DNA from: Corynebacterium pollutisoli
GTDB taxonomy: Bacteria; Actinomycetota; Actinomycetes; Mycobacteriales; Mycobacteriaceae
Direction of reading: 5' to 3'
Length of the DNA stretch: 64,000 nt
NCBI RefSeq assembly: GCF_900177745.1
Contig: NZ_FXAR01000009.1
Coordinates: 1 to 64,000, forward strand
Shown: one piece after another, positions 26,182 through 36,721 of the stretch
Numbering within the stretch: position 1 is the first letter of the stretch
Layout of the letters: each line of letters starts with the position of its first letter
Notes under the pieces: generated by a model
The model's input: only the letters and a program-made list of their open reading frames with translations
Database searches by the model: none
What the model was told of the DNA's origin: nothing
Translations under genes and position numbers: made by a program

Positions 26182-27243
26182 GTGAGTGACATGGAGCGCA
26201 CCGAGTTCAGGTTGCCGGACGGATTCGACATCGACCGGGACGTCGATACGCGGCTGCAGGCGGGGGAGCAGGAGTCGGAGACGACCCTGCGCCCGAAGAA
26301 CCTCGACGAGTTCATCGGCCAGCAGAAGGTGCGTGACCAGCTCTCGCTCGTGCTCACCGGCGCGAAGAACCGCGGCGTCACCCCGGATCACGTGCTGCTG
26401 TCCGGCCCGCCCGGACTGGGCAAGACGACGATGGCGATGATCATCGCGCAGGAACTCAACACCAACCTCCGCATGACCTCCGGCCCGGCGCTCGAGCGCG
26501 CGGGCGATCTCGCGGCGATGCTGTCGAACCTCATGGAGGGTGACGTCCTGTTCATCGACGAGATCCACCGCATCGCCCGGCCTGCGGAGGAGATGCTGTA
26601 CATGGCGATGGAGGACTTCCGGATCGACGTCATCGTCGGCAAGGGGCCCGGTGCCACGTCCATCCCGCTGGAACTCCCGCCGTTCACCCTGGTCGGAGCG
26701 ACGACGCGGTCCGGCATGCTCACCGGCCCCCTGCGCGACCGTTTCGGTTTCACCGCGCAGATGGAGTTCTACGACGTCGCCGACCTCACCCGCGTGGTCA
26801 CCCGCGCCGCGAAGATCCTCGACGTCACGATGGACCCGGATGCCGCAGTCGAGATCGCGTCCCGCTCGCGGGGGACGCCGCGTATCGCCAACCGGCTGCT
26901 GCGCCGGGTGCGTGACTTCGCGGAGGTCAACGCCGACGGCCACATCAACCTCGCCGCCGCCCAGGGTGCGCTCGAGATCTTCGACGTCGACGAGCTCGGC
27001 CTCGACCGGCTCGACCGCTCGGTGCTCTCCGCGCTCATCCGCGGGCATGGCGGCGGGCCCGTCGGTGTGAACACCCTGGCCATCGCCGTCGGCGAGGAAC
27101 CCGGGACCGTCGAGGAGGTGTGCGAGCCCTACCTGGTGCGCGCCGGCCTCATCGCCCGCACCGGGCGGGGGCGCGTGGCCACGGCCAGCGCGTGGCGGCA
27201 CCTGGGCCTCGAGCCGCCGGAGGGCGCGCTCGGCCTGTTCTGA
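26182..27243 (+). CDS. ruvB: Holliday junction branch migration ATPase RuvB
   Basis: This 353-residue AAA+ motor has Walker [10 protein letters not shown] near 73-81, Walker B F-I-D-E-I-H near 127, sensor 1 G-A-T-T-R, sensor 2 G-T-P-R-I-A-N-R and a winged-helix C-terminus with T-x-R-G-R. It pumps DNA through the RuvA-held junction. GTG 26182 or ATG 26191 could be the start. Confidence 0.97.
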   Translation: MSDMERTEFRLPDGFDIDRDVDTRLQAGEQESETTLRPKNLDEFIGQQKVRDQLSLVLTGAKNRGVTPDHVLLSGPPGLGKTTMAMIIAQELNTNLRMTSGPALERAGDLAAMLSNLMEGDVLFIDEIHRIARPAEEMLYMAMEDFRIDVIVGKGPGATSIPLELPPFTLVGATTRSGMLTGPLRDRFGFTAQMEFYDVADLTRVVTRAAKILDVTMDPDAAVEIASRSRGTPRIANRLLRRVRDFAEVNADGHINLAAAQGALEIFDVDELGLDRLDRSVLSALIRGHGGGPVGVNTLAIAVGEEPGTVEEVCEPYLVRAGLIARTGRGRVATASAWRHLGLEPPEGALGLF

Positions 27244-27376
27244 CCGCCGGCCCGCGGCACAGTAGCCCGCGATGGGCCTCCGGAAGCCGCTGGAAAAGGG
27301 CTTCGGGGTAGGAAAGGCCGCTCCCGCGGTGGTTCAGGTGGTATGCGACCGCAGCGATCTGGCACACTGACACATC

Positions 27377-27820
27377 ATGGATATCCTTCTCCTCGTCCTC
27401 ATTGTCGCGATCTTCATCCTGCCGTCGTTCCTCATGATGCGCAGCCAGCGTCGCCGCCAGACCGAGATGCAGAACATGCAGTCCGCACTCGGTGTCGGGG
27501 ACCGCGTGGTCACCGTCGCCGGCATCCACGGCACCATCGTCAACGCGCGCGAGACCCAGGTGGAGATCGAGATCGCCCCGGGCGTCCAGGTCACCATGGA
27601 CCGCATCGCCATCATGCGTAAGGCCACCCCGGAGGACCTCGGCGTCATCGGCGGTGCCACCGCAGCCGGTGCCGGCACCATCCCGGCCGCCGACGAGCAG
27701 GTCGGCTACCAGCACCCGGAGTACCCGGAGGCCACCGACCACACCGACTACACCGACCGCACCGACTACCCGGAGCACCCGGAGAACCGCCCCGACGGCG
27801 GCCACCCTGAGAACCGTTAG
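27377..27820 (+). CDS. yajC: Preprotein translocase accessory subunit YajC
   Basis: This 147-residue protein has one N-terminal transmembrane helix (about 2-20), the P-x-x-M-M-R-S-Q-R-R-R-Q box at its end, and the beta-strand block G-D-R-V-V-T-V-A-G-I-H-G. It joins the SecDF-YajC complex that helps complete protein export. The C-terminal 45 residues are unusual: acidic and Tyr/His-rich, with repeated D-Y-T-D-R-T-D-Y and P-E-H-P-E-N blocks not found in most YajC proteins. It is separated from secD by a terminator. Confidence 0.93.
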   Translation: MDILLLVLIVAIFILPSFLMMRSQRRRQTEMQNMQSALGVGDRVVTVAGIHGTIVNARETQVEIEIAPGVQVTMDRIAIMRKATPEDLGVIGGATAAGAGTIPAADEQVGYQHPEYPEATDHTDYTDRTDYPEHPENRPDGGHPENR

Positions 27821-27911
27821 ACGACGCTCGAGATGCCCTTCCCGCTCGTCGGGCCGGTCATGCCGCCGCCCGGGCGGTGTGAGCGGGGAACGTGACGTCG
27901 ATAAGCAACCT

Positions 27912-27940
27912 GACCCGCCGCACCCGGGGTGCGGCGGGTC
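27912..27940 (+). terminator. Hairpin after yajC
   Basis: GACCCGCCGCACC (27912-27924) and GGTGCGGCGGGTC (27928-27940) form a perfect 13-bp stem with a 3-nt loop, followed by a T-rich CGTCATTTCC. Confidence 0.85.
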
Positions 27941-28080
27941 CGTCATTTCCCGGTTAACTTGCCGGGGCCGCGCACTGCCCGGCCAGCCGCCATGACGTAG
28001 CATGATCGGTTGTGCACCTGCCGCCGACCCCGGTCGCGCGGGTGGAAGTCAGAGACATAAAAACAGATGGAGACAGTTCA

Positions 28081-29934
28081 TTGTCCGTCACAACCCGACG
28101 CGAGAAGGCGGGGTCCCAGCGGGCCTGGCCGAAGCGCGCGCTGGCGCTGTTCGCCCTGATCGTCGCCGTGGTGTGGGCGCTGGTGTTCTTCACCGGTGAC
28201 CGCCAGGCCAGCCCGAAGCTGGGCATCGACCTGCAGGGCGGTACCCGCGTCACCCTCGTCCCGCAGGGCCAGGAGCCGACGCAGGACCAGCTGTCGCAGG
28301 CCCGCACCATCCTGGAGAACCGTGTCAACGGCATGGGCGTCTCGGGTGCGAGCGTGGTCACGGACGGTAACACGCTGGTCATCACGGTCCCGGGCGAGGA
28401 CACCTCCGAGGCCCGCGCCGTCGGCCAGACGTCGCAGCTGCTGTTCCGCCCGGTGGCCACCCCGGCGAACCCGGACATGGCCGCCCTGGGCGACGCGCTG
28501 GGGGAGATGGCCAACCGCTGGGTGGAGCTGGGCATCATCACCACCGAGCAGGCCGAGGACTCCATCACCACGGTCATCGACGCAGTGAACAACCAGCAGC
28601 CGGAGGGCACCGACCCGGTCGAGGCACCGGAGGTCACCGCCACGCCGCTGCCGGAGCCGGCCAACTCGATCGAGTCGACGGAGCGTCGTCAGGAGATCAC
28701 CGAGCAGCTGCGCACGGACCGTCAGTCGACGGACCCGACCGTGCAGGCGGCGGCCAGCACCCTGCTGCGTTGCGACGCCCCGACCGACCCGCTCGCCGGC
28801 ACCGACGACGCGGCCCTGCCGCTGGTCACCTGCGAGCCGGGCACCGGTCAGGTCTACCTGCTGGACCCGGCACCGCTGCTGTCCGGCATCACCGACGAGG
28901 ACGGCCCGCGCCTGACGGGCAACGAGATCGACACCGACCGCCCCATCACCGGCGGTTTCAACCCGGACTCGGGTCAGATGGAGATCAACTTCGCCTTCAA
29001 GACGGACGGCGCGAACTCCGGTTCCCAGACCTGGGCGGACCTCACCCGCGACTACCTGCAGCAGCAGGTGGCCATCACCCTGGACTCGCGCGTCATCTCC
29101 GCGCCGGTCATCCAGTCGGCGACTCCCTTCGGTTCGGCGACCTCCATCACGGGTAACTTCACCCAGGAGTCGGCGGCCGAGCTCGCCAACAATCTGCGCT
29201 ACGGCGCGCTGCCGCTGTCGTTCGCCGGTGAGGACGGCGAGCCGGGCGGCACCGCCCAGTCGGTGCCCGCCTCCCTCGGTGTGGCCTCGCTGCAGGCGGG
29301 TCTCATCGCCGGTGTCGTCGGCCTCATCCTCGTGGCGATCTTCGTGTTCGCCTACTACCGACTCTTCGGTTTCATCTCGCTGATCACCCTGTTCACCGCG
29401 GGTCTGCTGGTCTACGGCTCGCTCATCCTGCTGGGTCGCTGGATCGGCTACTCGCTGGACCTGTCCGGCGTCGCCGGCCTCATCATCGGTATCGGCACCA
29501 CCGCCGACTCCTTCGTCGTGTTCTACGAGCGCGTCAAGGACGAGGTCCGCGAGGGCCGCACCTTCCGCTCCGCGGCGCAGCACGGCTGGGAGCGCGCGAA
29601 GCGCACCATCGTCACGGGCAACATGGTCACCCTCATCGGTGCGGTGGTCATCTACTTCCTCGCCGTTGGCGAGGTCAAGGGCTTCGCGTTCACGCTGGGC
29701 CTGACCACCGTGTTCGACCTGCTGGTCACGTTCCTGGTCACGGCGCCGCTCATGCTGCTTGCCGCCCGCAAGCCGTTCTTCGCCAAGCCCTCCGTCAACG
29801 GCATGGGCAAGGTGTTCGAGCTGGCCGCGCGCAACCGTCGCGAAGCAGCGGCCGCCCCCACCAGCACAGGCAGCACCGCCAGCACTGCAGTCACCGCCAG
29901 CACTGCAGTCACCGCCACCCCGGAGGAGAAGTAG
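28081..29934 (+). CDS. secD: Protein translocase subunit SecD
   Basis: This 617-residue RND-type membrane protein has a first transmembrane helix at about 20-37, then the large P1 extracytoplasmic region starting K-L-G-I-D-L-Q-G-G, and five more helices at about 400-560. It uses proton flux to pull secreted proteins outward. TTG 28081 has GGAG eight bases upstream and begins where homology is expected; GTG 28012 would add an unconserved N-terminus. The P1 region has a Pro/Glu/Thr-rich insert near 180-250. The 3' end carries two tandem 18-bp units encoding A-S-T-A-V-T. It abuts secF. Confidence 0.93.
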   Translation: MSVTTRREKAGSQRAWPKRALALFALIVAVVWALVFFTGDRQASPKLGIDLQGGTRVTLVPQGQEPTQDQLSQARTILENRVNGMGVSGASVVTDGNTLVITVPGEDTSEARAVGQTSQLLFRPVATPANPDMAALGDALGEMANRWVELGIITTEQAEDSITTVIDAVNNQQPEGTDPVEAPEVTATPLPEPANSIESTERRQEITEQLRTDRQSTDPTVQAAASTLLRCDAPTDPLAGTDDAALPLVTCEPGTGQVYLLDPAPLLSGITDEDGPRLTGNEIDTDRPITGGFNPDSGQMEINFAFKTDGANSGSQTWADLTRDYLQQQVAITLDSRVISAPVIQSATPFGSATSITGNFTQESAAELANNLRYGALPLSFAGEDGEPGGTAQSVPASLGVASLQAGLIAGVVGLILVAIFVFAYYRLFGFISLITLFTAGLLVYGSLILLGRWIGYSLDLSGVAGLIIGIGTTADSFVVFYERVKDEVREGRTFRSAAQHGWERAKRTIVTGNMVTLIGAVVIYFLAVGEVKGFAFTLGLTTVFDLLVTFLVTAPLMLLAARKPFFAKPSVNGMGKVFELAARNRREAAAAPTSTGSTASTAVTASTAVTATPEEK

Positions 29935-31044
29935 ATGAGCAACGGCACTTTCAACCGTCTGTACACCGGTGAGGGCGGCGTCGACTTCATCGGCCGGTCG
30001 CGCCTGTGGTACTGGATCACCGCCGTGCTGCTGGTCATCTCGGTCGCGGCGATCGGCATCCGTGGTTTCGACCTCAGCATCGACTTCGAGGGCGGCACCA
30101 AGATGAACATGCCGGCCGGGGAGCTGGTCGTCGAGGAGGTCGAGGAGACCTTCGTCGAGGCCACCGGCGTCACCCCGGAGATCACGCAGATCGTCGGCGC
30201 CGGTGACTCCCGCACCCTGGAGATCAACTCGGAGCGTCTGACCACAGAGCAGATCGACAATGCCCGCGCCGCCATCTACGAGGAGCACCAGCCCCTCGAC
30301 GCGCAGGGCCAGCCGTCCCCGGACGCGATCGGTGACTCCACGGTCTCCGAGTCGTGGGGTTCGACGATCACGCAGCGCATGCTCATCGCGATGGCCGTGT
30401 TCCTCGGCCTGGCGTTCCTCTACATCGCCTTCCGCCTGGAGAAGGAGATGGCGGCGGCGGCGATGATCGCCCTGCTGGTCGACGGCATCCTCATCGCCGG
30501 CATCTACGCGCTGTTCGGCTTCGAGGTGTCCCCGGCGTCGGTCATCGGTCTGCTCACGGTGCTGTCGTTCTCCATCTACGACACGGTCATCGTCTTCGAC
30601 AAGGTGCGTGAGAACACCGCCGGCTACCTCAATTCCCGACGTTCGACGTACGGGGAGGAGGCGAACCTGGCGGTCAACCAGACGGTCATGCGTTCCATCT
30701 CCACGTCGGTGATCTCGGCACTGCCGATCATCGCCCTCATGATCGTCGCGGTGTGGCTCATGGGTGTGGGCACCCTCAAGGACCTGGCGCTCATCCAGCT
30801 CATCGGCGTCGTCGAGGGCATCTTCTCCTCGATCTTCCTGGCCACCCCGATCCTCGTGGGCCTGATGAACCGCCGCAAGGACACGAAGAAGCACAACCAG
30901 GAGGTAGCGGACTACCGCGCGGGCAAGCTCACCGACGAGAACCCGGTCGAGGGCGACGAGCTTGTCGACGCCGCCCCGAAGCGCACCGTCGCCGGACCGG
31001 ACACCCCCGCTCCGGGCAGCACCTGGCGGCCGGGCCGCAGTTAG
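29935..31044 (+). CDS. secF: Protein translocase subunit SecF
   Basis: This 369-residue partner of SecD has six transmembrane helices, the I-D-F-E-G-G-T block near 45-51, and the D-x-x-x-D-x-x-R-E motif as F-D-K-V-R-E-N near 222. The ATG lies directly after the secD stop, so translation is coupled. The hydrophilic C-terminal tail (about 320-369) is basic to acidic and ends W-R-P-G-R-S. Confidence 0.96.
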   Translation: MSNGTFNRLYTGEGGVDFIGRSRLWYWITAVLLVISVAAIGIRGFDLSIDFEGGTKMNMPAGELVVEEVEETFVEATGVTPEITQIVGAGDSRTLEINSERLTTEQIDNARAAIYEEHQPLDAQGQPSPDAIGDSTVSESWGSTITQRMLIAMAVFLGLAFLYIAFRLEKEMAAAAMIALLVDGILIAGIYALFGFEVSPASVIGLLTVLSFSIYDTVIVFDKVRENTAGYLNSRRSTYGEEANLAVNQTVMRSISTSVISALPIIALMIVAVWLMGVGTLKDLALIQLIGVVEGIFSSIFLATPILVGLMNRRKDTKKHNQEVADYRAGKLTDENPVEGDELVDAAPKRTVAGPDTPAPGSTWRPGRS

Positions 31045-31068
31045 TGTTCTCCACCCCGGCGGACGGCA

Positions 31069-31074
31069 TATACT
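31069..31074 (+). promoter_or_regulatory. Candidate -10 for the 31134 gene
   Basis: TATACT, with TTCTCC (31047-31052) 16 bp upstream as a weak -35, lies in the 89-bp gap after secF. Confidence 0.5.
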
Positions 31075-31133
31075 GGGCAGATCATGATCCGGTGCTGGTA
31101 TCTCCCGGGCCGGGGGACGGAGAAAGGCGAGAC

Positions 31134-32792
31134 GTGTCGAATCGGATGAAGTCGGGGGCCCGGGGTGTGGCCGCCGCCGTGGCGTTCGCGGTGGGTGCCT
31201 CCCTGCTGGTCGCCTGCTCCGAGGAGGGTGCGCAGCCGGCTGCCCCCGAGGAGGGGGCCGTCGCCAGCACCGATTTCTTCGGGTACCTGCTCGACACGAC
31301 GCTGCCCACCTCGAACGCGGCGTCCCGGGTGGGCGCGTCGTCGAACACGGAGGCCCTGTCGGGTCGCCTTTATCCGGCGGTGTTCGTGCCGGGGCCGTCG
31401 GGGCAGATGATCCCCAACACGGATCTCGTGCAGACGCAGGTGCTTCCCGGGGCGAACCGGCAGGTGGTCTACACGCTGGCGGAGGACGCCACGTACTCCG
31501 ACGGTGTGCCGGTCACCTGCACGGATTTCCTGCTGCACTACAAGGCCGGTGTCCATGAGGGGCTCTTCGACTCCCACCTGCCGCAGACCGAGGAGGTTCT
31601 GCGGCTCGACTGCGAACCGGGGCAGAAGCGGTTCACCGTGGTGTTCAACGAGGAGGCGGGCGGCCGGTGGCGGCATCTCTTCGGCCCGGGTACCGTCCTG
31701 CCGGCGCATGCCGTGGCGGCGAAGGCGGGGCTGAGCGAGCAGGAGCTGCACACCGCGCTGCAGACCGATGACGTGGTCACCCTCGCGGAGGTGGCACCGA
31801 TCTGGCGCGACGGTTTCGATCTCGCCTCCTTCGATCCGCAGCTGCAGGTCACGTCCGGCCCCTTCGTCATCGACCGGGTGGGGGAGAGCGGGGAGGTCGT
31901 TCTCGTCCCCAACGAGCACTACTACGGCGATCAGCCGAACCTCGACACCATCGTCGTGTGGCCGCGTGGCACGGACGCGGCCGGGCTGCTCGCGGAGGAT
32001 GCGCTGCGTATCGCCGATGTTCGCACCGCGGAGCCGACGTGGGTCAACCGCGACGACCCGACGAACACCCTCGACATCTCCGAGGCGGTGGGCGACCTGA
32101 CGGACACGCTCATGCTCGGCGACCAGGGTGTGTTCGGCAGCCCGTGGGCCCGGGAGTCCTTCGCCGCGTGTGTGGATCACCGGGCGGTGGCGGAGGCGTC
32201 GTCACGCATCAGTGGGGTGGAGGTCCCGGCCGTGGGGCTGCACACGCTGCCGCACCACGATCCGTTGGCCCCGCTGCTGGCGGAGGTCGGCGATGCGCAC
32301 CTGGGCACCGACATCCCGCGCGCGCAGGCGATGGCCGGGGCCACGGTGCGCATCGGTTACTCAGGCCCGGACGAGCGTAAGGCCGCCATGGTGGAGGCGA
32401 TCCGCGTGTCGTGCGAGGAGGCCGGGATCACGGTCGTCGATGCGTCCGCGGAGGCGTCGACGCTGGCGGATGTCACCCGCATGGGTACCGGTCAGTGGGG
32501 TGAGCAGGTCTTCGTGGAGGGGGAGCTCGACGCGGTGCTCATGGCCGTCGACCCCATGGCGGAGTTCGGTGCGGCCTCGGCCCGGGCGAACTCGCTGCCG
32601 TATCTGCGGGAGCGGGAGGAGGAACTGTGGGAGTCCGTCCCGAGTATCCCCTTGTCGGCTCAACCCCGCCGATTCGTGATCGACCGCACAGTGGGTAACG
32701 TAGTGATGTACACAGGACTGGCCGGTATCGGCTGGAACATGGACCGATGGCTGAGCGAGGACGACGGTGCTGGAGCAGACGCAGATGAATAA
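31134..32792 (+). CDS. ABC-transporter solute-binding lipoprotein (family 5, peptide-type)
   Basis: This 552-residue lipoprotein has a signal peptide and lipobox L-L-V-A-C near 24-28 and a bacterial extracellular family 5 (OppA/DppA-like) domain, with T-Y-S-D-G-V-P-V-T near 125 and T-S-G-P-F near 240. No permease or ATPase gene is adjacent; it sits between secF and apt as in C. glutamicum and M. tuberculosis. The ligand is unknown. GTG 31134 follows A-G-A-A-A-G-G; ATG 31146 is an alternative. The 3' end overlaps apt by 26 nt. Confidence 0.88.
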   Translation: MSNRMKSGARGVAAAVAFAVGASLLVACSEEGAQPAAPEEGAVASTDFFGYLLDTTLPTSNAASRVGASSNTEALSGRLYPAVFVPGPSGQMIPNTDLVQTQVLPGANRQVVYTLAEDATYSDGVPVTCTDFLLHYKAGVHEGLFDSHLPQTEEVLRLDCEPGQKRFTVVFNEEAGGRWRHLFGPGTVLPAHAVAAKAGLSEQELHTALQTDDVVTLAEVAPIWRDGFDLASFDPQLQVTSGPFVIDRVGESGEVVLVPNEHYYGDQPNLDTIVVWPRGTDAAGLLAEDALRIADVRTAEPTWVNRDDPTNTLDISEAVGDLTDTLMLGDQGVFGSPWARESFAACVDHRAVAEASSRISGVEVPAVGLHTLPHHDPLAPLLAEVGDAHLGTDIPRAQAMAGATVRIGYSGPDERKAAMVEAIRVSCEEAGITVVDASAEASTLADVTRMGTGQWGEQVFVEGELDAVLMAVDPMAEFGAASARANSLPYLREREEELWESVPSIPLSAQPRRFVIDRTVGNVVMYTGLAGIGWNMDRWLSEDDGAGADADE

Positions 32793-33321
32793 GTACGGAA
32801 GCGCCCGCGAGGCGCTCTCCGCCCGGATCCGTTACGTGCAGGACTGGCCGGAGGAGGGGATCCTCTTCGAGGATCTCACCCCGGTGCTGGCGGATGCGGA
32901 TGCGTTCCAGATCGTCGTCGATGAGCTTGCCGACGCCTGCGTCCGCCTCGGTGCCCAGATGATCGGCGGCCTCGACGCCCGTGGTTTCCTACTCGGCTCG
33001 GCCGTGGCCTACAAGCTGGGCCTGGGCATCCTGGCGATCCGTAAGAAGGGCAAGCTGCCGCCCCCGGTGGTCACCGAGGAGTACTCGCTGGAGTACGGCA
33101 CCGCCGCCCTGGAGGTCCCGGAGGACGGCCAGGAGCTGGAGGGGGTGCGGATCGTGCTGGTGGACGACGTCCTCGCGACCGGTGGCACCCTCGTCGCCGC
33201 CCGGAAGCTCATCGAGCACTGCGGCGGTGAGGTCGTGGGCAACGTCGTCGTCCTGGAGGTGGCGGAGCTCGGCGGGCGCGAGCGCCTGGCCGATCTGCCG
33301 CTGGTGGTGATCAACGAATGA
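32767..33321 (+). CDS. apt: Adenine phosphoribosyltransferase
   Basis: This 184-residue purine salvage enzyme turns adenine and PRPP into AMP. The PRPP loop is [13 protein letters not shown] near 131-143 and the base-side block is L-D-A-R-G-F-L near 67. GTG 32767 has A-G-C-G-A-G-G upstream; ATG 32785 would shorten the overlap with the previous gene. The stop overlaps the rel start by 4 nt, so apt and rel are coupled, linking purine salvage with (p)ppGpp. Confidence 0.95.
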   Translation: MLEQTQMNKYGSAREALSARIRYVQDWPEEGILFEDLTPVLADADAFQIVVDELADACVRLGAQMIGGLDARGFLLGSAVAYKLGLGILAIRKKGKLPPPVVTEEYSLEYGTAALEVPEDGQELEGVRIVLVDDVLATGGTLVAARKLIEHCGGEVVGNVVVLEVAELGGRERLADLPLVVINE

Positions 33322-35603
33322 CCGACCGCAACCGGAACCGCTCCAACGTCGGCGTGCGCGGGATGTCGGCCCGCCTGGCGCGGTCGCTGACCGGCACCCG
33401 GGCGAAGACGAACCCGGTGCTCGACCCGTTGCTGTCGATCCACCGCCAGTTCCACCCGCGGGCCGACGCCGAGCTGCTGTCCCGGGCCTATGATCTGGCG
33501 GAGACCCTCCACGAGGGCGTGTTCCGTAAGTCGGGGGACCCCTACATCACGCACCCGCTGGCGGTGGCCACCATCGCCGCGGAGATCGGCATGGACACCA
33601 CCACACTCGTCGCGGCGCTGCTGCACGACACGGTGGAGGACACCGACTACTCCCTCGAGCAGCTCACCGACGACTTCGGGGCCGAGGTCGCCCGCCTCGT
33701 CGACGGGGTGACCAAGCTGGACAAGGTCGCCCTGGGCGCGGCCGCCGAGGCGGAGACCATCCGCAAGATGATCGTCGCCATGGCGCAGGATCCGCGCGTC
33801 CTGGTGATCAAGGTGGCCGACCGCCTGCACAACATGCGCACCATGCGTTTCCTCCCGCCGGAGAAGCAGGCGAAGAAGGCCCGCCAGACCCTCGAGGTCA
33901 TCGCCCCGCTGGCGCACCGCCTCGGAATGGCGAGTGTGAAGTGGGAGCTGGAGGACCTGTCGTTCGCCATCCTCTACCCGAAGAAGTACGACGAGATCGT
34001 CCGTCTCGTCGCCGACCGGGCCCCCTCGCGTGATCGCGCGCTCAAGGAGATCGTCACCCAGGTGACCACCGCCCTGCGCGACAACAACATCGAGGCCGAG
34101 GTCATGGGCCGCCCGAAGCACTACTGGTCGATCTACCAGAAGATGATCGTCCGGGGCCGCGACTTCGACGAGATCTTCGACCTGGTGGGTATCCGCATCC
34201 TCGTCGACAACGTCAACAACTGCTACGCCGCCATCGGAGTCGTCCACTCCCTGTACTCGGCGCTGCCGGGACGTTTCAAGGACTACATCTCGTCCCCGCG
34301 TTTCGGCGTGTACCAGTCGCTGCACACCACGGTCATGGCCCTGCAGGGTCGTCCCCTCGAGGTGCAGGTGCGCACGCACGAGATGCACTACAACGCCGAG
34401 TTCGGCGTCGCCGCGCACTGGCGCTACAAGGAGACGAAGGGCTCCCACAAGGGTGACCGCGAGGAGGTCGACCAGATGGCGTGGATGCGCCAGCTGCTCG
34501 ACTGGCAGAAGGAGGCCGCGGACCCCAACGAGTTCCTTGACTCCCTGCGCTACGATCTCACGGCCAAGCAGATCTTCGTGTTCACCCCCAAAGGTGACGT
34601 GGTCAACCTACCGGCCGAATCCACCCCGGTGGACTTCGCGTACGCGGTGCACACCGAGGTCGGCCACCGCTGCATCGGAGCCAAGGTCAACGGCAAGCTC
34701 GTGGCCCTGGAGTCGGCGCTGAAGTCCGGCGACCGCGTCGAGGTGTTCACGTCCAAGGACCAGAATGCGGGTCCGTCGCGCGACTGGCAGAACTTCGTCG
34801 TGTCCCCGCGGGCCAAGGCGAAGATCCGCCAGTGGTTCGCCAAGGAGCGCCGCGAGGAGCATCTCGACGCCGGCCGCGACGCCCTCGCCGCCGAGGTGCA
34901 GCGCGGCGGCCTGCCCATGCACCGCCTGTTCACCGCGCAGTCGATGAAGACGGTGGCGACGCAGCTGCACTACCCGGACGTCGACGCCCTCTACACCGCC
35001 ATCGGGGCGGGCAGCGTCTCCGCGCAGCACGTGGCCAACCAGCTCATGGCCGCGTTCGGCGACCAGGACGACGCCGTCGACGCCCTCGCCGCGCGCACCC
35101 CGATCTCCGAGATCATCAGTTCCCGCGCCCAGGCGAAGGACTCCGAGACGGGCACCGGCGTGCTCGTTGAGGGGAGCCCGGACGTCATGGCGAAGATGGC
35201 CAAGTGCTGCCAGCCGGTCCCGGGCGACGAGATCTTCGGTTTCGTCACCCGCGGCGGGGGAGTGTCCGTCCACCGGGCGGACTGCACGAACGCCGAGAAG
35301 CTGCGGCAGGAGCCGGAGCGGCTCATCGACGTCGCCTGGGCCACCACGGGTCTGTCCGGCGGGGCCTTCGCCGCGACGCTACAGGTCGAGGCGCTCGACC
35401 GCCAGGGCCTGCTCTTCGAAATCACCCGGGTATTCAGCGACCAGAAGCTCTCGGTCATGTCGATGAATTCGCAGGCGACCGACGACCACATCGCGACCAT
35501 CCGGATGACGTTCTCGGTCTCCGACACCAAACAGCTCGGCCAGCTGCTCACGACGCTGCGCAACACCGAGGGAGTGTTCGACGTCTACCGCGTGACCGCC
35601 TGA
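33318..35603 (+). CDS. rel: Bifunctional (p)ppGpp synthetase/hydrolase
   Basis: This 761-residue RelA/SpoT homologue mediates the stringent response. The order is an HD hydrolase domain (H79, H103-D104 in L-L-H-D-T-V-E-D), the synthetase domain near 240-360 ([10 protein letters not shown]), TGS near 420-480 (F-V-F-T-P-K-G-D), and an ACT domain at the end (about 680-755). The HD residues are intact, so both activities are expected. ATG 33318 overlaps the apt stop. Confidence 0.97.
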   Translation: MTDRNRNRSNVGVRGMSARLARSLTGTRAKTNPVLDPLLSIHRQFHPRADAELLSRAYDLAETLHEGVFRKSGDPYITHPLAVATIAAEIGMDTTTLVAALLHDTVEDTDYSLEQLTDDFGAEVARLVDGVTKLDKVALGAAAEAETIRKMIVAMAQDPRVLVIKVADRLHNMRTMRFLPPEKQAKKARQTLEVIAPLAHRLGMASVKWELEDLSFAILYPKKYDEIVRLVADRAPSRDRALKEIVTQVTTALRDNNIEAEVMGRPKHYWSIYQKMIVRGRDFDEIFDLVGIRILVDNVNNCYAAIGVVHSLYSALPGRFKDYISSPRFGVYQSLHTTVMALQGRPLEVQVRTHEMHYNAEFGVAAHWRYKETKGSHKGDREEVDQMAWMRQLLDWQKEAADPNEFLDSLRYDLTAKQIFVFTPKGDVVNLPAESTPVDFAYAVHTEVGHRCIGAKVNGKLVALESALKSGDRVEVFTSKDQNAGPSRDWQNFVVSPRAKAKIRQWFAKERREEHLDAGRDALAAEVQRGGLPMHRLFTAQSMKTVATQLHYPDVDALYTAIGAGSVSAQHVANQLMAAFGDQDDAVDALAARTPISEIISSRAQAKDSETGTGVLVEGSPDVMAKMAKCCQPVPGDEIFGFVTRGGGVSVHRADCTNAEKLRQEPERLIDVAWATTGLSGGAFAATLQVEALDRQGLLFEITRVFSDQKLSVMSMNSQATDDHIATIRMTFSVSDTKQLGQLLTTLRNTEGVFDVYRVTA

Positions 35604-35664
35604 CCCGCGGGTTCCCCCGGAACCTGCCGGACCCGGCCCGCGGCGGTGACTAGGGTGGGGTGGC

Positions 35665-36189
35665 GTGGAACGATTCCTCGACGAACTGCTCATCGAACCG
35701 TGGCGCATCCCGGTCATCATCGCGACGGCCACGGGCATCTACCTCGGCTTCATGGTCCTGGCCAAGCTCTTCGGCTCCCGGATCCTGCTGGCGATGACCG
35801 CCTCCGACGCCGTGATCATCATCATGTTCGGCGCGGTCGCCGGCCGCGTCATCATCGGCCATCCGCCGACGCTCGCCGCGGGCCTGCTCGGCCTGGCCTC
35901 CCTCATGGTGCTCGAGGCCGCGTTCGGCACCCTGCGCCGCTTCACGGGCTGGGGGAGACTGCTCAACCGTCGCCCCGTGCTCGTCGTCTCCGAGGGGACG
36001 ATGCTTCTCGACGCCATGCGTACCGCCCACCTCAGCCGCACTGACGTGCTCACCGCCGTGCGCCGCGCGGGCCTGGGCTCCCTGTCCCAGGTGCAGGCGA
36101 TGGTGTTCGAGCCGACCGGCACGATGTCGGTCATCCGGACCGGCCAGCCGCTCGACCCGGAGGTCCTGCGCGGCGTGCGGGGCGCCTGA
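35665..36189 (+). CDS. DUF421/YetF-type membrane protein
   Basis: This 174-residue protein has three transmembrane helices in residues 15-95, followed by a small cytoplasmic alpha/beta domain. The family blocks M-T-A-S-D-A-V-I-I-I-M-F-G and the ending P-T-G-T-M-S-V-I match DUF421 (YetF, YcaP) proteins of unknown function. GTG 35665 is 61 bp after rel. A terminator follows. Confidence 0.87.
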   Translation: MERFLDELLIEPWRIPVIIATATGIYLGFMVLAKLFGSRILLAMTASDAVIIIMFGAVAGRVIIGHPPTLAAGLLGLASLMVLEAAFGTLRRFTGWGRLLNRRPVLVVSEGTMLLDAMRTAHLSRTDVLTAVRRAGLGSLSQVQAMVFEPTGTMSVIRTGQPLDPEVLRGVRGA

Positions 36190-36208
36190 ACACCCGGCGG
36201 AATCGACA

Positions 36209-36245
36209 CAGGCCGCCGTCCCCGGTGAGCGGGGAGGGCGGCCTG
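36209..36245 (+). terminator. Terminator after yetF-like gene
   Basis: CAGGCCGCC (36209-36217) pairs with GGCGGCCTG (36237-36245), and the inner T-C-C-C-C / G-G-G-G-A extends the stem. It lies between convergent genes. Confidence 0.75.
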
Positions 36246-36275
36246 GTGAACTGGCGGTGAACCGCAGCAGCCGTC

Positions 36276-36575
36276 TTAGCCGTTGATGCGCTGGATGAAG
36301 AGGAATGCGGCGGACAGGGCGCTGATGATGGCGGTGAAGACGCCGATCCAGCTCGTCATCTGGTCCGGATCGCTGGAGAGATCCTCAGTCTTCTCTTTGT
36401 CCTTCTTCTCGGTGGTGGTCGAAGAGCCCTCGGAGGACAGAGCCGGCGCCTGCGTAGTCGTGGTGGCGGTGGTGGTCTCGCTGCTCTGAGCGAAAGCCGG
36501 AGCGGAGAGGCCGGCGGTGGTCAGGGCGACGGAGGTGGCAACGGCGGCAATGGCCTTGCGGGAGAAGAGCTTCAT
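36276..36575 (-). CDS. Small exported Ser/Thr-rich protein with C-terminal TM segment
   Basis: This 99-residue protein has a signal peptide (1-29, ending A-P-A-F-A), a Ser/Thr-rich then charged stretch (about 30-70), and a hydrophobic C-terminal helix (about 74-94). It resembles small secreted proteins common in corynebacteria, but no named family is recognised. ATG 36575 has A-A-G-G-A-A upstream on the minus strand. The two hydrophobic ends would allow membrane insertion after export. Confidence 0.8.
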   Translation of the reverse strand: MKLFSRKAIAAVATSVALTTAGLSAPAFAQSSETTTATTTTQAPALSSEGSSTTTEKKDKEKTEDLSSDPDQMTSWIGVFTAIISALSAAFLFIQRING

Positions 36576-36664
36576 GGGAATACCAGTTCCTTGGCGTGAA
36601 GGGAGTTTCTGAACAGACCACACCTTAACCCGTGGATTAAAGTTACGCAACAATTTCATCACAG

Positions 36665-36697
36665 AAAACGCCCCCGGTTCACAGGGAACCGGGAGCG
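36665..36697 (-). terminator. Intrinsic terminator of the cyclophilin gene
   Basis: On the minus strand CGCTCCCGGTTC (36697-36686) pairs with GAACCGGGGGCG (36680-36669), with one T/G wobble and a 5-nt loop, followed by TTTT. Confidence 0.88.
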
Positions 36698-36721
36698 TTG
36701 ACAGCGTGCGTCGAGAAGCTC

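Noticed and set aside
28012-28080. Leaderless GTG 28012 as the secD start
   Set aside because: TAGCAT is well placed for it, but the 23 added residues do not look like SecD and TTG 28081 has a good Shine-Dalgarno. It stays possible but less likely.
28078-30894. 938-codon open frame antisense to secD and secF
   Set aside because: It mirrors the third-position GC bias of secDF, has a low-complexity Asp/Arg/Gly/Val composition and no domain; secD and secF are unmistakable.
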